DNA of 64,000 nucleotides from an uncultured Bacilli bacterium (GCA_934149245.1 CAKPER010000001.1:1-64000), one strand, 5' to 3'. Positions 51,569-61,029 are shown, counted from the first letter of the stretch. Notes: a model not told the origin generated them from the letters alone. Made by a program: numbers and translations.

Positions 51569-54500
51569 TTATTTGCTTTTGTTATGTTTTTGCTTTTTAT
51601 AATAATCTAGATGTTTTTTTAGAACGTCAACCATTTTATAATAGCCAGTCTCATTCATATTATTAGATACAAATTCATAGTAATTATAAGTAATATCTCC
51701 ATATTTTTGAGGTTCATGGTTTTCTCCAAAATCCCATATTTTATAATCTTTCTTAAATTCAGAGAATGGCTTTATATTACCATCACTTTCTAGAGCATAT
51801 TTTAAAAATTCTTGACATGCCTTAGTAAACGAGCCACCATTTTGTAGTATCCAGTTTTCTACTCCTATACCACTTAAACCACCTTCTGGTACTAGTGAAT
51901 TTTTTTGCTTATAAGCATTAGCTTCTTTTAGGAGCTTTTTAGCATAGATAATATTAGCAATTACTAGTGGATATTCTTTGGGATATTGTTTTTTGATAGA
52001 GTTTAATCTATCATTTAAAGCCATTTCTGATGAATACTCGACATTACTACGTTTTTGGGCTAGTGATATATCAAGATCAAAATCTTCTTCTATAGAATCT
52101 ACTTTTATATTCATACCTCGAAAACGGTTATCATGGGATAAGTTATCTTTAGGATTTAAGATTTTTTTAAATTTATCTAAAAGTGTATGCTCATGTTTTG
52201 TTAATTCATTTTTTCCTATTTTTAACATATAATCATAATCAGCGTCATTTAAAACATTAGTACCTCTAGAGGTAGAACCAGTTGGAATAAGTTCTAAAAT
52301 ATTACTAGATAAATCATTAGTAATAGTTGGCTCAATTTTAAGATTAGGAATTTGGTTAAATTCTAATGTTAATATTTCTTTTATGATAGTCTCAATTACG
52401 TTTTGATTATGTTTTTGTTTTTTATTATCTTCGTCCATTTCTAATAAAATATCTTCTAACTTGTCAAAATAAATAGTATCATCAAGGATATATTTTTCTT
52501 TGTCATAATATGATAGTCCAGCCATATGAGAAGCAATTTTTTCATATTCTTCAGGAGTAAATATTAAATTACCACTTAAATCAATTACAGGAATATAAAA
52601 GCCTTTTTTTACTATTTCAACTTTTAGAGCTGATAAATCATCTAAGTCGTTATCTTTACTATCACTTTCTAAATAATTTACGCTACCATCTTCTTTGTAA
52701 GGGTTATTTGGATCTATTTGTTTATTTTTCTTATAAATTATATAGTCTATATCAGATGATGCTATTCCAGTTCTTGCTCCCCAATGAGAGTTAAATCCTC
52801 CTTTTATAGTTTCAGAACAAAACATTTCTATTTTTTTAGGATCATATGGAACACCATCTTTGATAGCCTCATCACGAGTTATAGATATCCTAGGGTTATC
52901 TTTTTCTAAGACAAAGAAAATATTACCAAAGCCCCAACCGGTCGGAGTTCCGTTAATTGCATCATATACAGTCTTGGATTTTGCTACTTTAGTAAAGTCA
53001 GCATCTAGCTCGGTTGTGTCTGAGATGCTTTTACCTGTTATTGGTCCTAGATATTCGTTACATAAATTTCCCTCATCCAAAGAACTACCAAAGGCTTCTA
53101 TAGTACCTATACATCTTAAAAAGTCCCCTTCTGCTGGAATTGTTTTCTTGTGTCTCATCTTTTCAGCTTTTAAATAATTCTTTTTATTAGTTTTATCAAC
53201 ATTATCTTCCATTAGATTTTTTAATTCATTAAATGATTTTATTCCTAAAAAGTAGGCAAAATGTCTAACTATTCTATCTGGTAAGTCGTATCTATTTGTT
53301 ACTTTAAACTTTTCTCTAAAATAAGTTATTTGTTCTTTTAAATCTAAGTCAGAGAGATCTTGCTCTTCTTCGTCATCTTCAAGTGGATTTATGTTTTCAG
53401 ATAAAGCTTTTAGATGAGCAGTAAATGTTTTTAGTGTGTTTTTATCTTGAATAGATAAGTCTTCTAATTTTAAGTTATTATTAATTAAAGATAAATAAAT
53501 ATTATTACCCTTCTCTATATTTGCTAAATAATTTTTTAGAGAACGATTATTAGAATAAATTGCTATTCTTAGTAAATCATTATAAATTATTTGAAATCTC
53601 ATATTTGTTTTGTTCTTTAATTCTCGCGATAGTTTCTGCATAGCTTTATTATTGGGATTAGCTTTAATTAATTCAGGAGACATTCTACTATCTGGACTGA
53701 AATCAAAAGTTCCATCTGTTAATTTTTGTGAAAGATCAGGATACAGAATTCTAAAACACTTAAATATTTTACTAAACATTGGAATGTTATTTCTTATAAA
53801 AACATTTTCTATTTTATCTAAGCTGGCAATAGGATTTTTAGTTTTTAATATTAATCTAGCAAAATTTGTTCGGTAATTATATAACTCTTGAGAGTTTGTT
53901 TTAGATAATTTATTTAAAACTTCGGCTATATAATCTATTTTATTTACATCAATATTATAATTAGTATTTATAATGTAATTTTTAAATTCTTCTTTTAGGC
54001 TGTTATCTTTTAGGTTTAGGTAGTTTTCTAATACTTTTAATCTAGAGTAATTAGCTTTTTTCTGATTTTTATCTTTTGCAAATAGTGGTATCAGCCATGA
54101 TAGTTTTTGATCTAGGCCACAAATTATATTAGCATCATCTATCATATCAACTAAAGATAAGTTGGTTGCAAAATCATTAAATTTAAACTGTCTATTATAA
54201 AATTTTTCTTTAATATCATCTGGTACTTTAGCCTCTAAAAATAGCATCGAATGTTTTTCACGAAATTCTTTTCTAATATTATCATTATATGTAATTCTTC
54301 CATCTATTATAGCTTTATAAATACTTTCGTCTAAGGTGTTTAAGAGGGATTTTGAGGTGATATTTTTAGCACTACTTAAATTTAGCGTAGTGAAATTTGC
54401 TATTTTTTCTAAATGATTTCCGTACGACAAAATAGTCTGAAAAGTAGATTCTTTAAAATGACTTTTCATAAGTGAAATTAAATTAACATATTTTTTTGTA

Positions 54501-56311
54501 GCTTCATCAAAAACTGGAAGGTGCTTAAAAAGAATTTCTGGATCAATACTTTTTAGATGGTTTTGATATTTGGAATTTGCTATAACATCATCCCAATTTA
54601 TGCTTCTAGAATAAAAACTTTTCTTTAATTCTTCGCTAGCATTAGCTGGTAAAAAAGCAGTAGGATAATTATTTTTAAAGTGTTTCGGTAAATTAGCTGG
54701 ATATTTTTGGGGGAAGAATGTTAAATATTTATAAAAAATATCATCAAGTTTAGTCATAAGTTCATTTAAATTTGAACTGTTTGTTAAATTTAATTTATTT
54801 ATTTTTATATCTTCTTTTGTAAAGCCTTGGGCTAATACGCTGTTATTATTATTAGTTAATATAGAAAATATATCGCTATAATCACTTAGGAAATGCATGA
54901 TATCATCATAACTTGCCATATTTTTTATGACAGAATATAAATTTTTTCTATTATCTAGAGTATTAATATCTATCATTTTAAAATAACGTTCTAGACTTTT
55001 TCCTTTTAAATATTCTAAATATTCAGGATTTTCTTTTATTATTTTTGGGGTTATTTCTTTTTTATAAAAGACATTTTGTAACTCTTCTGGGGCATTTGGT
55101 GAGATAAAATAATCTTCGTTTTGTTCTCTAAACTCCCCTTTTAGCTCTTTAAAATTTAGTAATATATCTGCAACTTCACTAATAGATGAGTTAGTATATT
55201 TTAAAGTTCTTCTTAATAATTCAGCAAATTCTTCTTTGGTATATGGTTCTTTGCTAGAAGTTCCTTTAAATAAAGGCCCTTCTTCTGAAAACGGCTCTAC
55301 ACTAAGATGAGTTGTAAGATTCTCCATTGCTTTTAGCATTTGGCAATTATTTTTAGTGAAAAAATTATTATTTTTCTTATCAAACTCTATTATTTGTTGG
55401 AAGCCACATCTATCAATAAAATTTAGAATATTATTATCACTAATTAGGAGATTAAAAGGAATATTGCTATTTAAAATATAATCTTCTTCTAGATTATTTA
55501 GTTCCTGTTTGATAAGAGTACTACAATTAGAAAAGAAATCTTTTACTTTAAAAGAGGAATATTTGAACAAATCTTTATATTGTTCATTTGTAAGATGCGT
55601 TCCTGTTCCCATAACAAGCTGGCCAGATATTTCTATTAAAAGATTATCAGTTAGCGTTTGAAGATACTTTTTCTTTTCATCTTCGTTTTGGTTATTCATA
55701 GTTTTATCTATAAATTCATAAATATTCGTGCTATCTTTAGTTAAGTTTATTAGAGTTTTATAATTATTCATAAAAGCTTTTACTTGGTTGTTAGTTATAT
55801 GATGAGTATTATTTTTATCATGGATTAAGCAATAAGTTAAATCTTTATCTTTGTATAACTCCCAATTTTCTATTATATCTTTTAAAGATAAAGTGCCATT
55901 ATTAAATTTTAATTTTTCATTTTTTTGGTCAACAAGATCTGTAAATAATCTATCTTTATAAATGTTTTTCATTTTAGATGAATATGCTGTTGGAGGTATT
56001 TTATCTTTTATTTTTTCGTACAAAATATAATTGATATCTTTTTCATCTTTTGTTAATGTTTTTAATAAATCTAAACATATTGAATACTTGTTTATTAATT
56101 CCCAATCTAATGTTTTAGAATTTTTAATACCAAATTTTTCTACTATTTTAAAATCCTTACTTCTTATACATGATAATGGTATTTTATCAATTAAATCATA
56201 TTTAATAAACTCTTCAAAAGAAATATTATTTGTATAGATTTTTTCTAATATTTCAGAAGGAACATTTAATTTTCTACCAAATAATTGGTTTTTTCTATAT
56301 TTATATTTCAT
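51569..56311 (-). CDS. Giant protein with a C-terminal Pol-beta-type nucleotidyltransferase (1,580 aa)
   Basis: The last ~245 residues are a nucleotidyltransferase: GSTSRG (Gly1345-Ser1346), DADYDYM (Asp1358, Asp1360), a third carboxylate in DFDLDIS, and a PAP/OAS-like block beginning GGLSGIGVENW and GGSF, as in archaeal CCA-adding enzymes and OAS/cGAS-like proteins. Before it, residues ~1055-1265 form a second unnamed domain (DEGNLCNEYLG, then TTELDADFT, GFGNIFFVLEK, ARTGIASSDIDYIIY, GFYIPVIDLSG). The first ~1,000 residues are helical repeats with recurring SRSINW / YNRQFKF / FYKKEITP segments. No signal peptide. Own promoter; priA follows. What it modifies is unknown. Confidence 0.85.
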   Translation of the reverse strand: MKYKYRKNQLFGRKLNVPSEILEKIYTNNISFEEFIKYDLIDKIPLSCIRSKDFKIVEKFGIKNSKTLDWELINKYSICLDLLKTLTKDEKDINYILYEKIKDKIPPTAYSSKMKNIYKDRLFTDLVDQKNEKLKFNNGTLSLKDIIENWELYKDKDLTYCLIHDKNNTHHITNNQVKAFMNNYKTLINLTKDSTNIYEFIDKTMNNQNEDEKKKYLQTLTDNLLIEISGQLVMGTGTHLTNEQYKDLFKYSSFKVKDFFSNCSTLIKQELNNLEEDYILNSNIPFNLLISDNNILNFIDRCGFQQIIEFDKKNNNFFTKNNCQMLKAMENLTTHLSVEPFSEEGPLFKGTSSKEPYTKEEFAELLRRTLKYTNSSISEVADILLNFKELKGEFREQNEDYFISPNAPEELQNVFYKKEITPKIIKENPEYLEYLKGKSLERYFKMIDINTLDNRKNLYSVIKNMASYDDIMHFLSDYSDIFSILTNNNNSVLAQGFTKEDIKINKLNLTNSSNLNELMTKLDDIFYKYLTFFPQKYPANLPKHFKNNYPTAFLPANASEELKKSFYSRSINWDDVIANSKYQNHLKSIDPEILFKHLPVFDEATKKYVNLISLMKSHFKESTFQTILSYGNHLEKIANFTTLNLSSAKNITSKSLLNTLDESIYKAIIDGRITYNDNIRKEFREKHSMLFLEAKVPDDIKEKFYNRQFKFNDFATNLSLVDMIDDANIICGLDQKLSWLIPLFAKDKNQKKANYSRLKVLENYLNLKDNSLKEEFKNYIINTNYNIDVNKIDYIAEVLNKLSKTNSQELYNYRTNFARLILKTKNPIASLDKIENVFIRNNIPMFSKIFKCFRILYPDLSQKLTDGTFDFSPDSRMSPELIKANPNNKAMQKLSRELKNKTNMRFQIIYNDLLRIAIYSNNRSLKNYLANIEKGNNIYLSLINNNLKLEDLSIQDKNTLKTFTAHLKALSENINPLEDDEEEQDLSDLDLKEQITYFREKFKVTNRYDLPDRIVRHFAYFLGIKSFNELKNLMEDNVDKTNKKNYLKAEKMRHKKTIPAEGDFLRCIGTIEAFGSSLDEGNLCNEYLGPITGKSISDTTELDADFTKVAKSKTVYDAINGTPTGWGFGNIFFVLEKDNPRISITRDEAIKDGVPYDPKKIEMFCSETIKGGFNSHWGARTGIASSDIDYIIYKKNKQIDPNNPYKEDGSVNYLESDSKDNDLDDLSALKVEIVKKGFYIPVIDLSGNLIFTPEEYEKIASHMAGLSYYDKEKYILDDTIYFDKLEDILLEMDEDNKKQKHNQNVIETIIKEILTLEFNQIPNLKIEPTITNDLSSNILELIPTGSTSRGTNVLNDADYDYMLKIGKNELTKHEHTLLDKFKKILNPKDNLSHDNRFRGMNIKVDSIEEDFDLDISLAQKRSNVEYSSEMALNDRLNSIKKQYPKEYPLVIANIIYAKKLLKEANAYKQKNSLVPEGGLSGIGVENWILQNGGSFTKACQEFLKYALESDGNIKPFSEFKKDYKIWDFGENHEPQKYGDITYNYYEFVSNNMNETGYYKMVDVLKKHLDYYKKQKHNKSK

Positions 56312-56360
56312 ATATTATCACCTACAATACTATCTTTTACTGCTTATTATCTATAATTAA

Positions 56361-56389
56361 ATGATAGCTTATTATTGGTAAGTTGTAAA
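56361..56389 (-). promoter_or_regulatory. Promoter of the 1,580-aa gene
   Basis: Minus-strand TTTACA (56384-56389), 17-base spacer, TATCAT (56361-56366). The same two boxes occur in the promoter at 60930-60958. From 56390 to 56533 I see no gene or clear signal. Confidence 0.6.
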
Positions 56390-56533
56390 TATTTTAGGTA
56401 AAATTTGACATATGAATGCAAAAAAATACTTCATATTATTTTAGAAATAATAGTTCTATAATATTTAGTGGGCTTAGATATAACACTCACTAATTTTATT
56501 TCATTAATTTGTTTATTGCATTTATATTTCTCT

Positions 56534-56608
56534 TTAAAACAAAATATTATCTGTAAAATCATAATGTAACTCTAATGTATTATCATAATCTGTAACTAAT
56601 AGTTTCAT
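56534..56608 (-). pseudogene. HAD-phosphatase fragment (24 codons)
   Basis: A ribosome site (AAGGAA) and ATG open a frame whose first residues, MKLLVTDYDNTLELHYDF, carry the DxDxT motif I of HAD phosphatases. It stops with TAA after 24 codons and no continuation is visible downstream. It overlaps the end of the S51-type gene by a few bases, as a coupled gene would. It is best read as the surviving 5' end of a deleted gene. Confidence 0.55.
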
Positions 56609-56609
56609 A

Positions 56610-57293
56610 TTATTCCTTAGGCTCGAAAGTTAAAACATTTCCAAATATTTCTAGTTTATTAGTGCTTCTATCATAAATCATTGCACCATCATCAAATATT
56701 GCATATACATTTTTCTTCTTATCATTAGCAATTTTTTGTAATTTATCTAAATATCTCTTATTATTTATTGAATGGACATCCATATAAAATGGATCATCTA
56801 AAACTCCAAAACCATCGTAAAAAGCAAAATATTTATAATAATTATTTTTAGCTGTAATAAAATATCTTTTTAATTGCAAATCTGAACCTGCACTAAATCC
56901 AATAATAATTCCTTTATAATGTTTTATATTATATAAAATTTCAGTTTCTTGAGTAACTTTACTATATAACATTTCAGGATTACCACCAGTTATTACTAAT
57001 ATATCACTATTATCTATTATCGATTTAAAGTTTTTAAAATTATCTTTATCATAACAGTTCAAAACAGTTATATTTTCTTCAGTAATTCCTAATTTTAATA
57101 ATGACCCAACATATTTATTATATCTTCTTCCACCTTTTGGAAGCCATTCTTCATCAAATGTTTTCTTATCTATTTCCGTAGGAAAAGTCCAAGCAATAAT
57201 TACAGCCTTTTGTGTAGGATTAATCATTTTTTTAATTTTAATTTCAACAAGTTCCATACCTCTTTCATATTCACTTAATAATATACTATACAT
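56610..57293 (-). CDS. Peptidase S51 / dipeptidase E-like protein (227 aa)
   Basis: S51 peptidases (dipeptidase E, cyanophycinase) have a class I glutamine-amidotransferase-like fold with a nucleophilic Ser. Here the nucleophile elbow is IIIGFSAGSDLQ (Ser134), with ILVITGGNPEMLY before it and MDVHSINNKRYL carrying a possible catalytic His. At 227 residues the length fits. It would act in the cytoplasm on Asp-containing dipeptides or a related amide; the exact substrate is unknown. It lies in a small accessory patch with a HAD fragment after it and a doubtful ORF before it. Confidence 0.82.
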   Translation of the reverse strand: MYSILLSEYERGMELVEIKIKKMINPTQKAVIIAWTFPTEIDKKTFDEEWLPKGGRRYNKYVGSLLKLGITEENITVLNCYDKDNFKNFKSIIDNSDILVITGGNPEMLYSKVTQETEILYNIKHYKGIIIGFSAGSDLQLKRYFITAKNNYYKYFAFYDGFGVLDDPFYMDVHSINNKRYLDKLQKIANDKKKNVYAIFDDGAMIYDRSTNKLEIFGNVLTFEPKE

Positions 57294-57332
57294 AAATTAC
57301 CTTCTTTCTAATTTTAATTTTTTTACGCATTC

Positions 57333-57566
57333 TTACATATTTAATTGTTTTTTTAGCATCTCTTCTGTATCATTATAAAAATTACTATTTTCTACTATAG
57401 GCATATTCATTATATCATATAATTGTTTTCTTTTATCACTTGATATTTTTTTAATATGTAAGTATTGTTTCATCATATAATATTTCTTTTTTTGCCACTT
57501 TGTATTAAATAAGGGGTTGTTCAAAATAAATGTTAATTTTGGCGATTTAACTTTAAAATGTAACAC
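57333..57566 (-). CDS. Doubtful small ORF (77 aa)
   Basis: A basic, Lys/Tyr/Asn-rich frame that opens only from a GTG with no clear ribosome site; internal ATGs also lack one. No family or domain is recognised. It lies 39 bases upstream of the S51-type gene. It could be the relic of a longer gene, given the decayed neighbour at 56534. Confidence 0.3.
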   Translation of the reverse strand: MLHFKVKSPKLTFILNNPLFNTKWQKKKYYMMKQYLHIKKISSDKRKQLYDIMNMPIVENSNFYNDTEEMLKKQLNM

Positions 57567-57671
57567 TTCAATATTGAAAAATGCGTATAAATAACCTCTT
57601 CTTGAGTTTGATGTTACATATTAAACTCTATAAGATATTACGAATTTTCTAATGCTGGAATATTTTTTATG

Positions 57672-57691
57672 TATTAGGAAATTTCCTAATA
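57672..57691. repeat. Perfect 20-bp palindrome
   Basis: TATTAGGAAATTTCCTAATA is self-complementary along its whole length. It lies between the phosphohexomutase terminator and the doubtful ORF, and could be an operator for the accessory patch or an extra transcription stop. Confidence 0.45.
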
Positions 57692-57692
57692 T

Positions 57693-57723
57693 ATAAAAAG
57701 CCAACGCATATTAGCATCGACTT
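57693..57723 (-). terminator. Terminator of the PP2C / phosphohexomutase operon
   Basis: On the minus strand a 10-base stem (AAGTCGATGC with GCGTTGGCTT) pairs fully when G-U pairs are counted, with a 6-base loop, and TTTTTAT follows. Confidence 0.8.
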
Positions 57724-57801
57724 ATTAAAATTTTCTTATCAAAATTTAGGGTTCCACTATTTGACAAGAAGCTGAAATAACACAACAAAGTATTTTTAGG
57801 T

Positions 57802-59172
57802 TTATTTTAGTTTATTAAGAAGATCTAAAAATTCAGTTTTTATTTCTTCTAATCTTTCTTCACTCTTAGCTTCAAATCTAGAAGTAATGTTTGGACCAGT
57901 ATTAGACGCTCTTACTAGAGCTGAACCGTCTTTAAAGAAGACTTTAACACCATCTATAGTTAAAATATCGTAATTTTTATCTTGGCAGTATTCTTTTATT
58001 TTTTCGATTATTTGGAATTTTGTATCATCACTAGTAGCAATTTTTATTTCTGGTGTACTATAATATTTGCTAATTCCATCTAACATTTCAGATAATTTTT
58101 TGTCTGTATTAGATAATATTTCAATTAATCTTAATGAAGCATAAATTCCGTCATCATTTCCAGAAAAACGATCTCTAAAGAAAACATGACCTGATAATTC
58201 TCCACTGAATGGATAATTTCCTTCATAACTTTTTAATTTAGTATATGAGTTTCCAGTTCTATAGAATTCATTTTCTACACCTAATTTATCTAATTCTTCT
58301 TTTAGAGCTAGGCTACATTTTATATCATAAAAAGTTTTTTTAGGCACATCTGTTTTTACAAGTTCACGCCAGATAATTATCATTAATTTATCAATATCAA
58401 TCATTTGCCCTAGATTATTTACAGCTCCTACTCTATCGCCATCACCATCATAAGCAACTCCAACATCAGCTTTTGTCTCTAAAACTTTAGCTTTTAGTTT
58501 GGCTAAGTTCTCTTCAACTGCTGGATCTGGATGATGATTAGGAAATGTTGGGTCACTTTCGTTAAATAAAGGTATTAATTCTAGTTTATCCTTGAATGCA
58601 GCAAATATTTTATCTGCAACTATACATGTTGTTCCATTACCACAATCATATACAACTTTTAATTTTCTATCACCTAATTTTATACCTGATGTAATCATTT
58701 TTATGTAATCGTCGTGAATATCTACATCTTTTTTTGTTCCTGTAGTGCCAGTACTTTTAAATGCATTATTCATGATGATATTATATAGTTCAAGTGATGA
58801 TGTTCCACAAGCATTATGAATTCCATTATAAGAAAATTTAAAACCATTATCATCTTTAGGATTATGTGATGCTGTTATCATAAGTCCACATTTTATATTT
58901 AATAGATCCCAACTATAATAATACATTGGTGTTGTTACAAGTCCAAGTCTTACGACATTTACACCACACTCAGTTATTCCTTTTACAAGATTTTTTTCGA
59001 TTATTGGTGAACTAATTCTGTTATCGTATCCTATTATAGTTGTATCTTTTCCTAGTTCTACTAACTTAGTTGCAAATGCTTTTCCTATTAAATAAGATAC
59101 TTCTTCATCTATATCTTTTCCATATACTCCCCTTATATCATATTCTCTAAACATATATTTATTTAATTCCAT
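57802..59172 (-). CDS. Phosphomannomutase/phosphoglucomutase
   Basis: Alpha-D-phosphohexomutase: interconverts hexose 1- and 6-phosphates to feed sugar-nucleotide and surface-glycan synthesis. Motifs in order: FREYDIRGVYG, the phosphoserine loop MITASHNPKDDNG, the metal loop AYDGDGDRVGAVN, the sugar-binding FSGELSGHVFF, and the phosphate-binding RASNTGPN. At 456 residues it has normal length and the bacterial ManB/AlgC type. The start lies 2 bases after the PP2C stop, so translation is coupled. Confidence 0.94.
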   Translation of the reverse strand: MELNKYMFREYDIRGVYGKDIDEEVSYLIGKAFATKLVELGKDTTIIGYDNRISSPIIEKNLVKGITECGVNVVRLGLVTTPMYYYSWDLLNIKCGLMITASHNPKDDNGFKFSYNGIHNACGTSSLELYNIIMNNAFKSTGTTGTKKDVDIHDDYIKMITSGIKLGDRKLKVVYDCGNGTTCIVADKIFAAFKDKLELIPLFNESDPTFPNHHPDPAVEENLAKLKAKVLETKADVGVAYDGDGDRVGAVNNLGQMIDIDKLMIIIWRELVKTDVPKKTFYDIKCSLALKEELDKLGVENEFYRTGNSYTKLKSYEGNYPFSGELSGHVFFRDRFSGNDDGIYASLRLIEILSNTDKKLSEMLDGISKYYSTPEIKIATSDDTKFQIIEKIKEYCQDKNYDILTIDGVKVFFKDGSALVRASNTGPNITSRFEAKSEERLEEIKTEFLDLLNKLK

Positions 59173-59174
59173 AT

Positions 59175-60632
59175 TTATCTTCCTCTCCTTATTGTAGCAC
59201 TAATGGCTGTTGTGTTATCTTCACCAGCCTGAATTTCATCATAAAACTCACTTTCTGTAAATTGTTTTAATTTACTCAATATTTCCTGATAATTTTCTTT
59301 AGTTATTTCTCCTTTTAAGCATTTTGCTTTTAATTCCTCTAACTCTTTCTTATAACTTGCTTTATTATTAACAGCATGATGTACTAAATCTCTTGCTATT
59401 TGATCATCTTTACTATTAGCTGCTATTTCTACTACTTTATCGGTTCCTAATAAATCAGCTACTCCATCAGAGTATAACATTATTTTATAGTTTTTATTAT
59501 CTCTTAAATTAATTTGATCAAACGTACAAGTTGGTGTTTCTTCAATTTGTCCACCTAAACATTTAATAATTCTATTACCATCTACATGAAAGCGGTCAAA
59601 TGGTTCTGGAACCCCAAGCATATTAGGAACATTTTGACTCTTAGTAGCATAAATCATTTTATTATCTTCTGTTATTACTGCTTTAGAGTCTCCAATATTT
59701 CCTACTAAGATGTTATCTCTTTTAACAATAGCAAAACATAATGTTGTTCCTCCTGTATAAACTTTACTGTTTATCTGATTATTTATCTTGGCAACTTGTC
59801 TGTTTATTGCTCTTTCTAAATTTTGGTTATCATTATTATAATATTCTCGTGGGTCTAAACTTTTGAACCATAAAAACATTTCTCTTGCTGCAATATTACT
59901 GGCTATTTCACCGTTAGCTAAGCCACCCATTCCGTCAGCAACTAACATTAGTCTGAATTCTGCATTTTGAGGATGACTACCTATATAGTAAGAATCTTCT
60001 TGACTTTTTCTAACATTTCCAACTGAGCTATAGGCATACATATTATTAACAAATGACTCAGCCTTTTTAAAACTAGTCTGTCTTCCTTCTAAAATAGCCT
60101 GTTCTAATTCTGAATATGGTTCATAATAATTGATATTTTGTGGTATAGGCATTTCTATTTTGGGGCTCGAACTAAACTTTTTTGGATCAACTTGCTGAGT
60201 CATGATTTCTTTATTTAATATGTTATAGCAAACTAGTTCTTTGAAATACTCTAATGTATCTTCATGAATATAGTAATTACCATTTTGCTCTGTAACATAT
60301 TTACCAAATTCTTCTGGAGCAAGCATTCTACGAGCCGTTTCTATTATTAGACATTGATAATTTTCTTTAGTGTATTTTTCCATTTCTTTTCTTATGTTAA
60401 ATTCTCTAGTAAATTTTTCATACTCATTATTCTCAAGTTTAGATAAGGTTTCATAAAGAAATAAACCATATTCATGTTCTGTATATGGCTCTAATTTAGC
60501 TGTATCATCTAATATTTTTAATGTTTTAGCACCATATACTACTTTTATTGATGTTAATTTAGTTGCTTGTAATAGTTTTTGATATAATACCTGATATCTT
60601 TCAGGATGCATTTTTTCTATTTCAATTGTCAT
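59175..60632 (-). CDS. PP2C-type Ser/Thr phosphatase with an unnamed N-terminal module (485 aa)
   Basis: The C-terminal ~290 residues are a PP2C phosphatase: NVRKSQEDSYYIG, LVADGMGG, LVGNIGDSKAVI, ILYSDGV and a final GEDNTTAIS, so the metal-binding Asp residues are all there. Residues 1-150 are not part of PP2C; residues 79-143 match the HEXXH protein at 5362 without gaps (26 of 65 identical). No Ser/Thr kinase lies in the window, so the target is unknown. Its start overlaps the DUF1292-like gene by 11 bases and the phosphohexomutase follows after 2 bases. Confidence 0.92.
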   Translation of the reverse strand: MTIEIEKMHPERYQVLYQKLLQATKLTSIKVVYGAKTLKILDDTAKLEPYTEHEYGLFLYETLSKLENNEYEKFTREFNIRKEMEKYTKENYQCLIIETARRMLAPEEFGKYVTEQNGNYYIHEDTLEYFKELVCYNILNKEIMTQQVDPKKFSSSPKIEMPIPQNINYYEPYSELEQAILEGRQTSFKKAESFVNNMYAYSSVGNVRKSQEDSYYIGSHPQNAEFRLMLVADGMGGLANGEIASNIAAREMFLWFKSLDPREYYNNDNQNLERAINRQVAKINNQINSKVYTGGTTLCFAIVKRDNILVGNIGDSKAVITEDNKMIYATKSQNVPNMLGVPEPFDRFHVDGNRIIKCLGGQIEETPTCTFDQINLRDNKNYKIMLYSDGVADLLGTDKVVEIAANSKDDQIARDLVHHAVNNKASYKKELEELKAKCLKGEITKENYQEILSKLKQFTESEFYDEIQAGEDNTTAISATIRRGR

Positions 60633-60891
60633 TATTATTATCCTTTCTTATTTTTTCTTTATAATCTTCGATTATTTCTTCAAATAATGGTAATACATCA
60701 ACATCTGTTACTTCTTCTAATTTATTATTAATATCTAATTTAGCCCCATATAGATTAAACTCACCTTTTTCGTTTTGCAGATTATCTGTATATACAATGT
60801 AATTTGAGTTATCAAAGGTAAATCTTATTAGTATGTCATAATTTAATTCTTTATTATCTTTATCATATATTTTGATATCACATTTTTCCAC
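60622..60891 (-). CDS. DUF1292-like small protein (89 aa)
   Basis: The FTFDNSNYIVYTDN segment followed by LYGAKLD matches the pattern of the YrzB-like protein at 35575, so this looks like a second member of DUF1292. It starts with GTG, with GAGGTGG upstream. It ends in TGA, the only TGA stop I found in the window, inside the PP2C start (ATGACAATTGA). First gene of a three-gene operon; a small regulatory or binding role for the phosphatase is plausible but unproven. Confidence 0.75.
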   Translation of the reverse strand: MEKCDIKIYDKDNKELNYDILIRFTFDNSNYIVYTDNLQNEKGEFNLYGAKLDINNKLEEVTDVDVLPLFEEIIEDYKEKIRKDNNNDN

Positions 60892-60929
60892 GGTATATCT
60901 TCCACCTCTCTCCTAGTCTTTATAAGAAT

Positions 60930-60958
60930 ATGATACTTTATTATTATTGTTTTGTAAA
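60930..60958 (-). promoter_or_regulatory. Promoter of the DUF1292-like / PP2C / phosphohexomutase operon
   Basis: Minus-strand TTTACA (60953-60958), 17-base spacer, TATCAT (60930-60935). Confidence 0.6.
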
Positions 60959-60984
60959 CATTTTGAATTAAATTTGACATTAAA

Positions 60985-61025
60985 TAGAAAAAGAACTAAC
61001 AAATGATTAATTTTATTAGTTCTTT
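60985..61025 (-). terminator. Terminator of the LysM gene
   Basis: AAAGAACTAA (60990-60999) and TTAGTTCTTT (61016-61025) form a perfect 10-base stem, followed by a short T-run on the minus strand. Confidence 0.75.
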
Positions 61026-61029
61026 ACTG

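Noticed and set aside
51569..56311. CBASS-type anti-phage system built on the nucleotidyltransferase
   Set aside because: No effector (nuclease, phospholipase, TM pore), no Cap2/Cap3 and no HORMA/TRIP13 gene lies nearby; neighbours are priA and an accessory peptidase.
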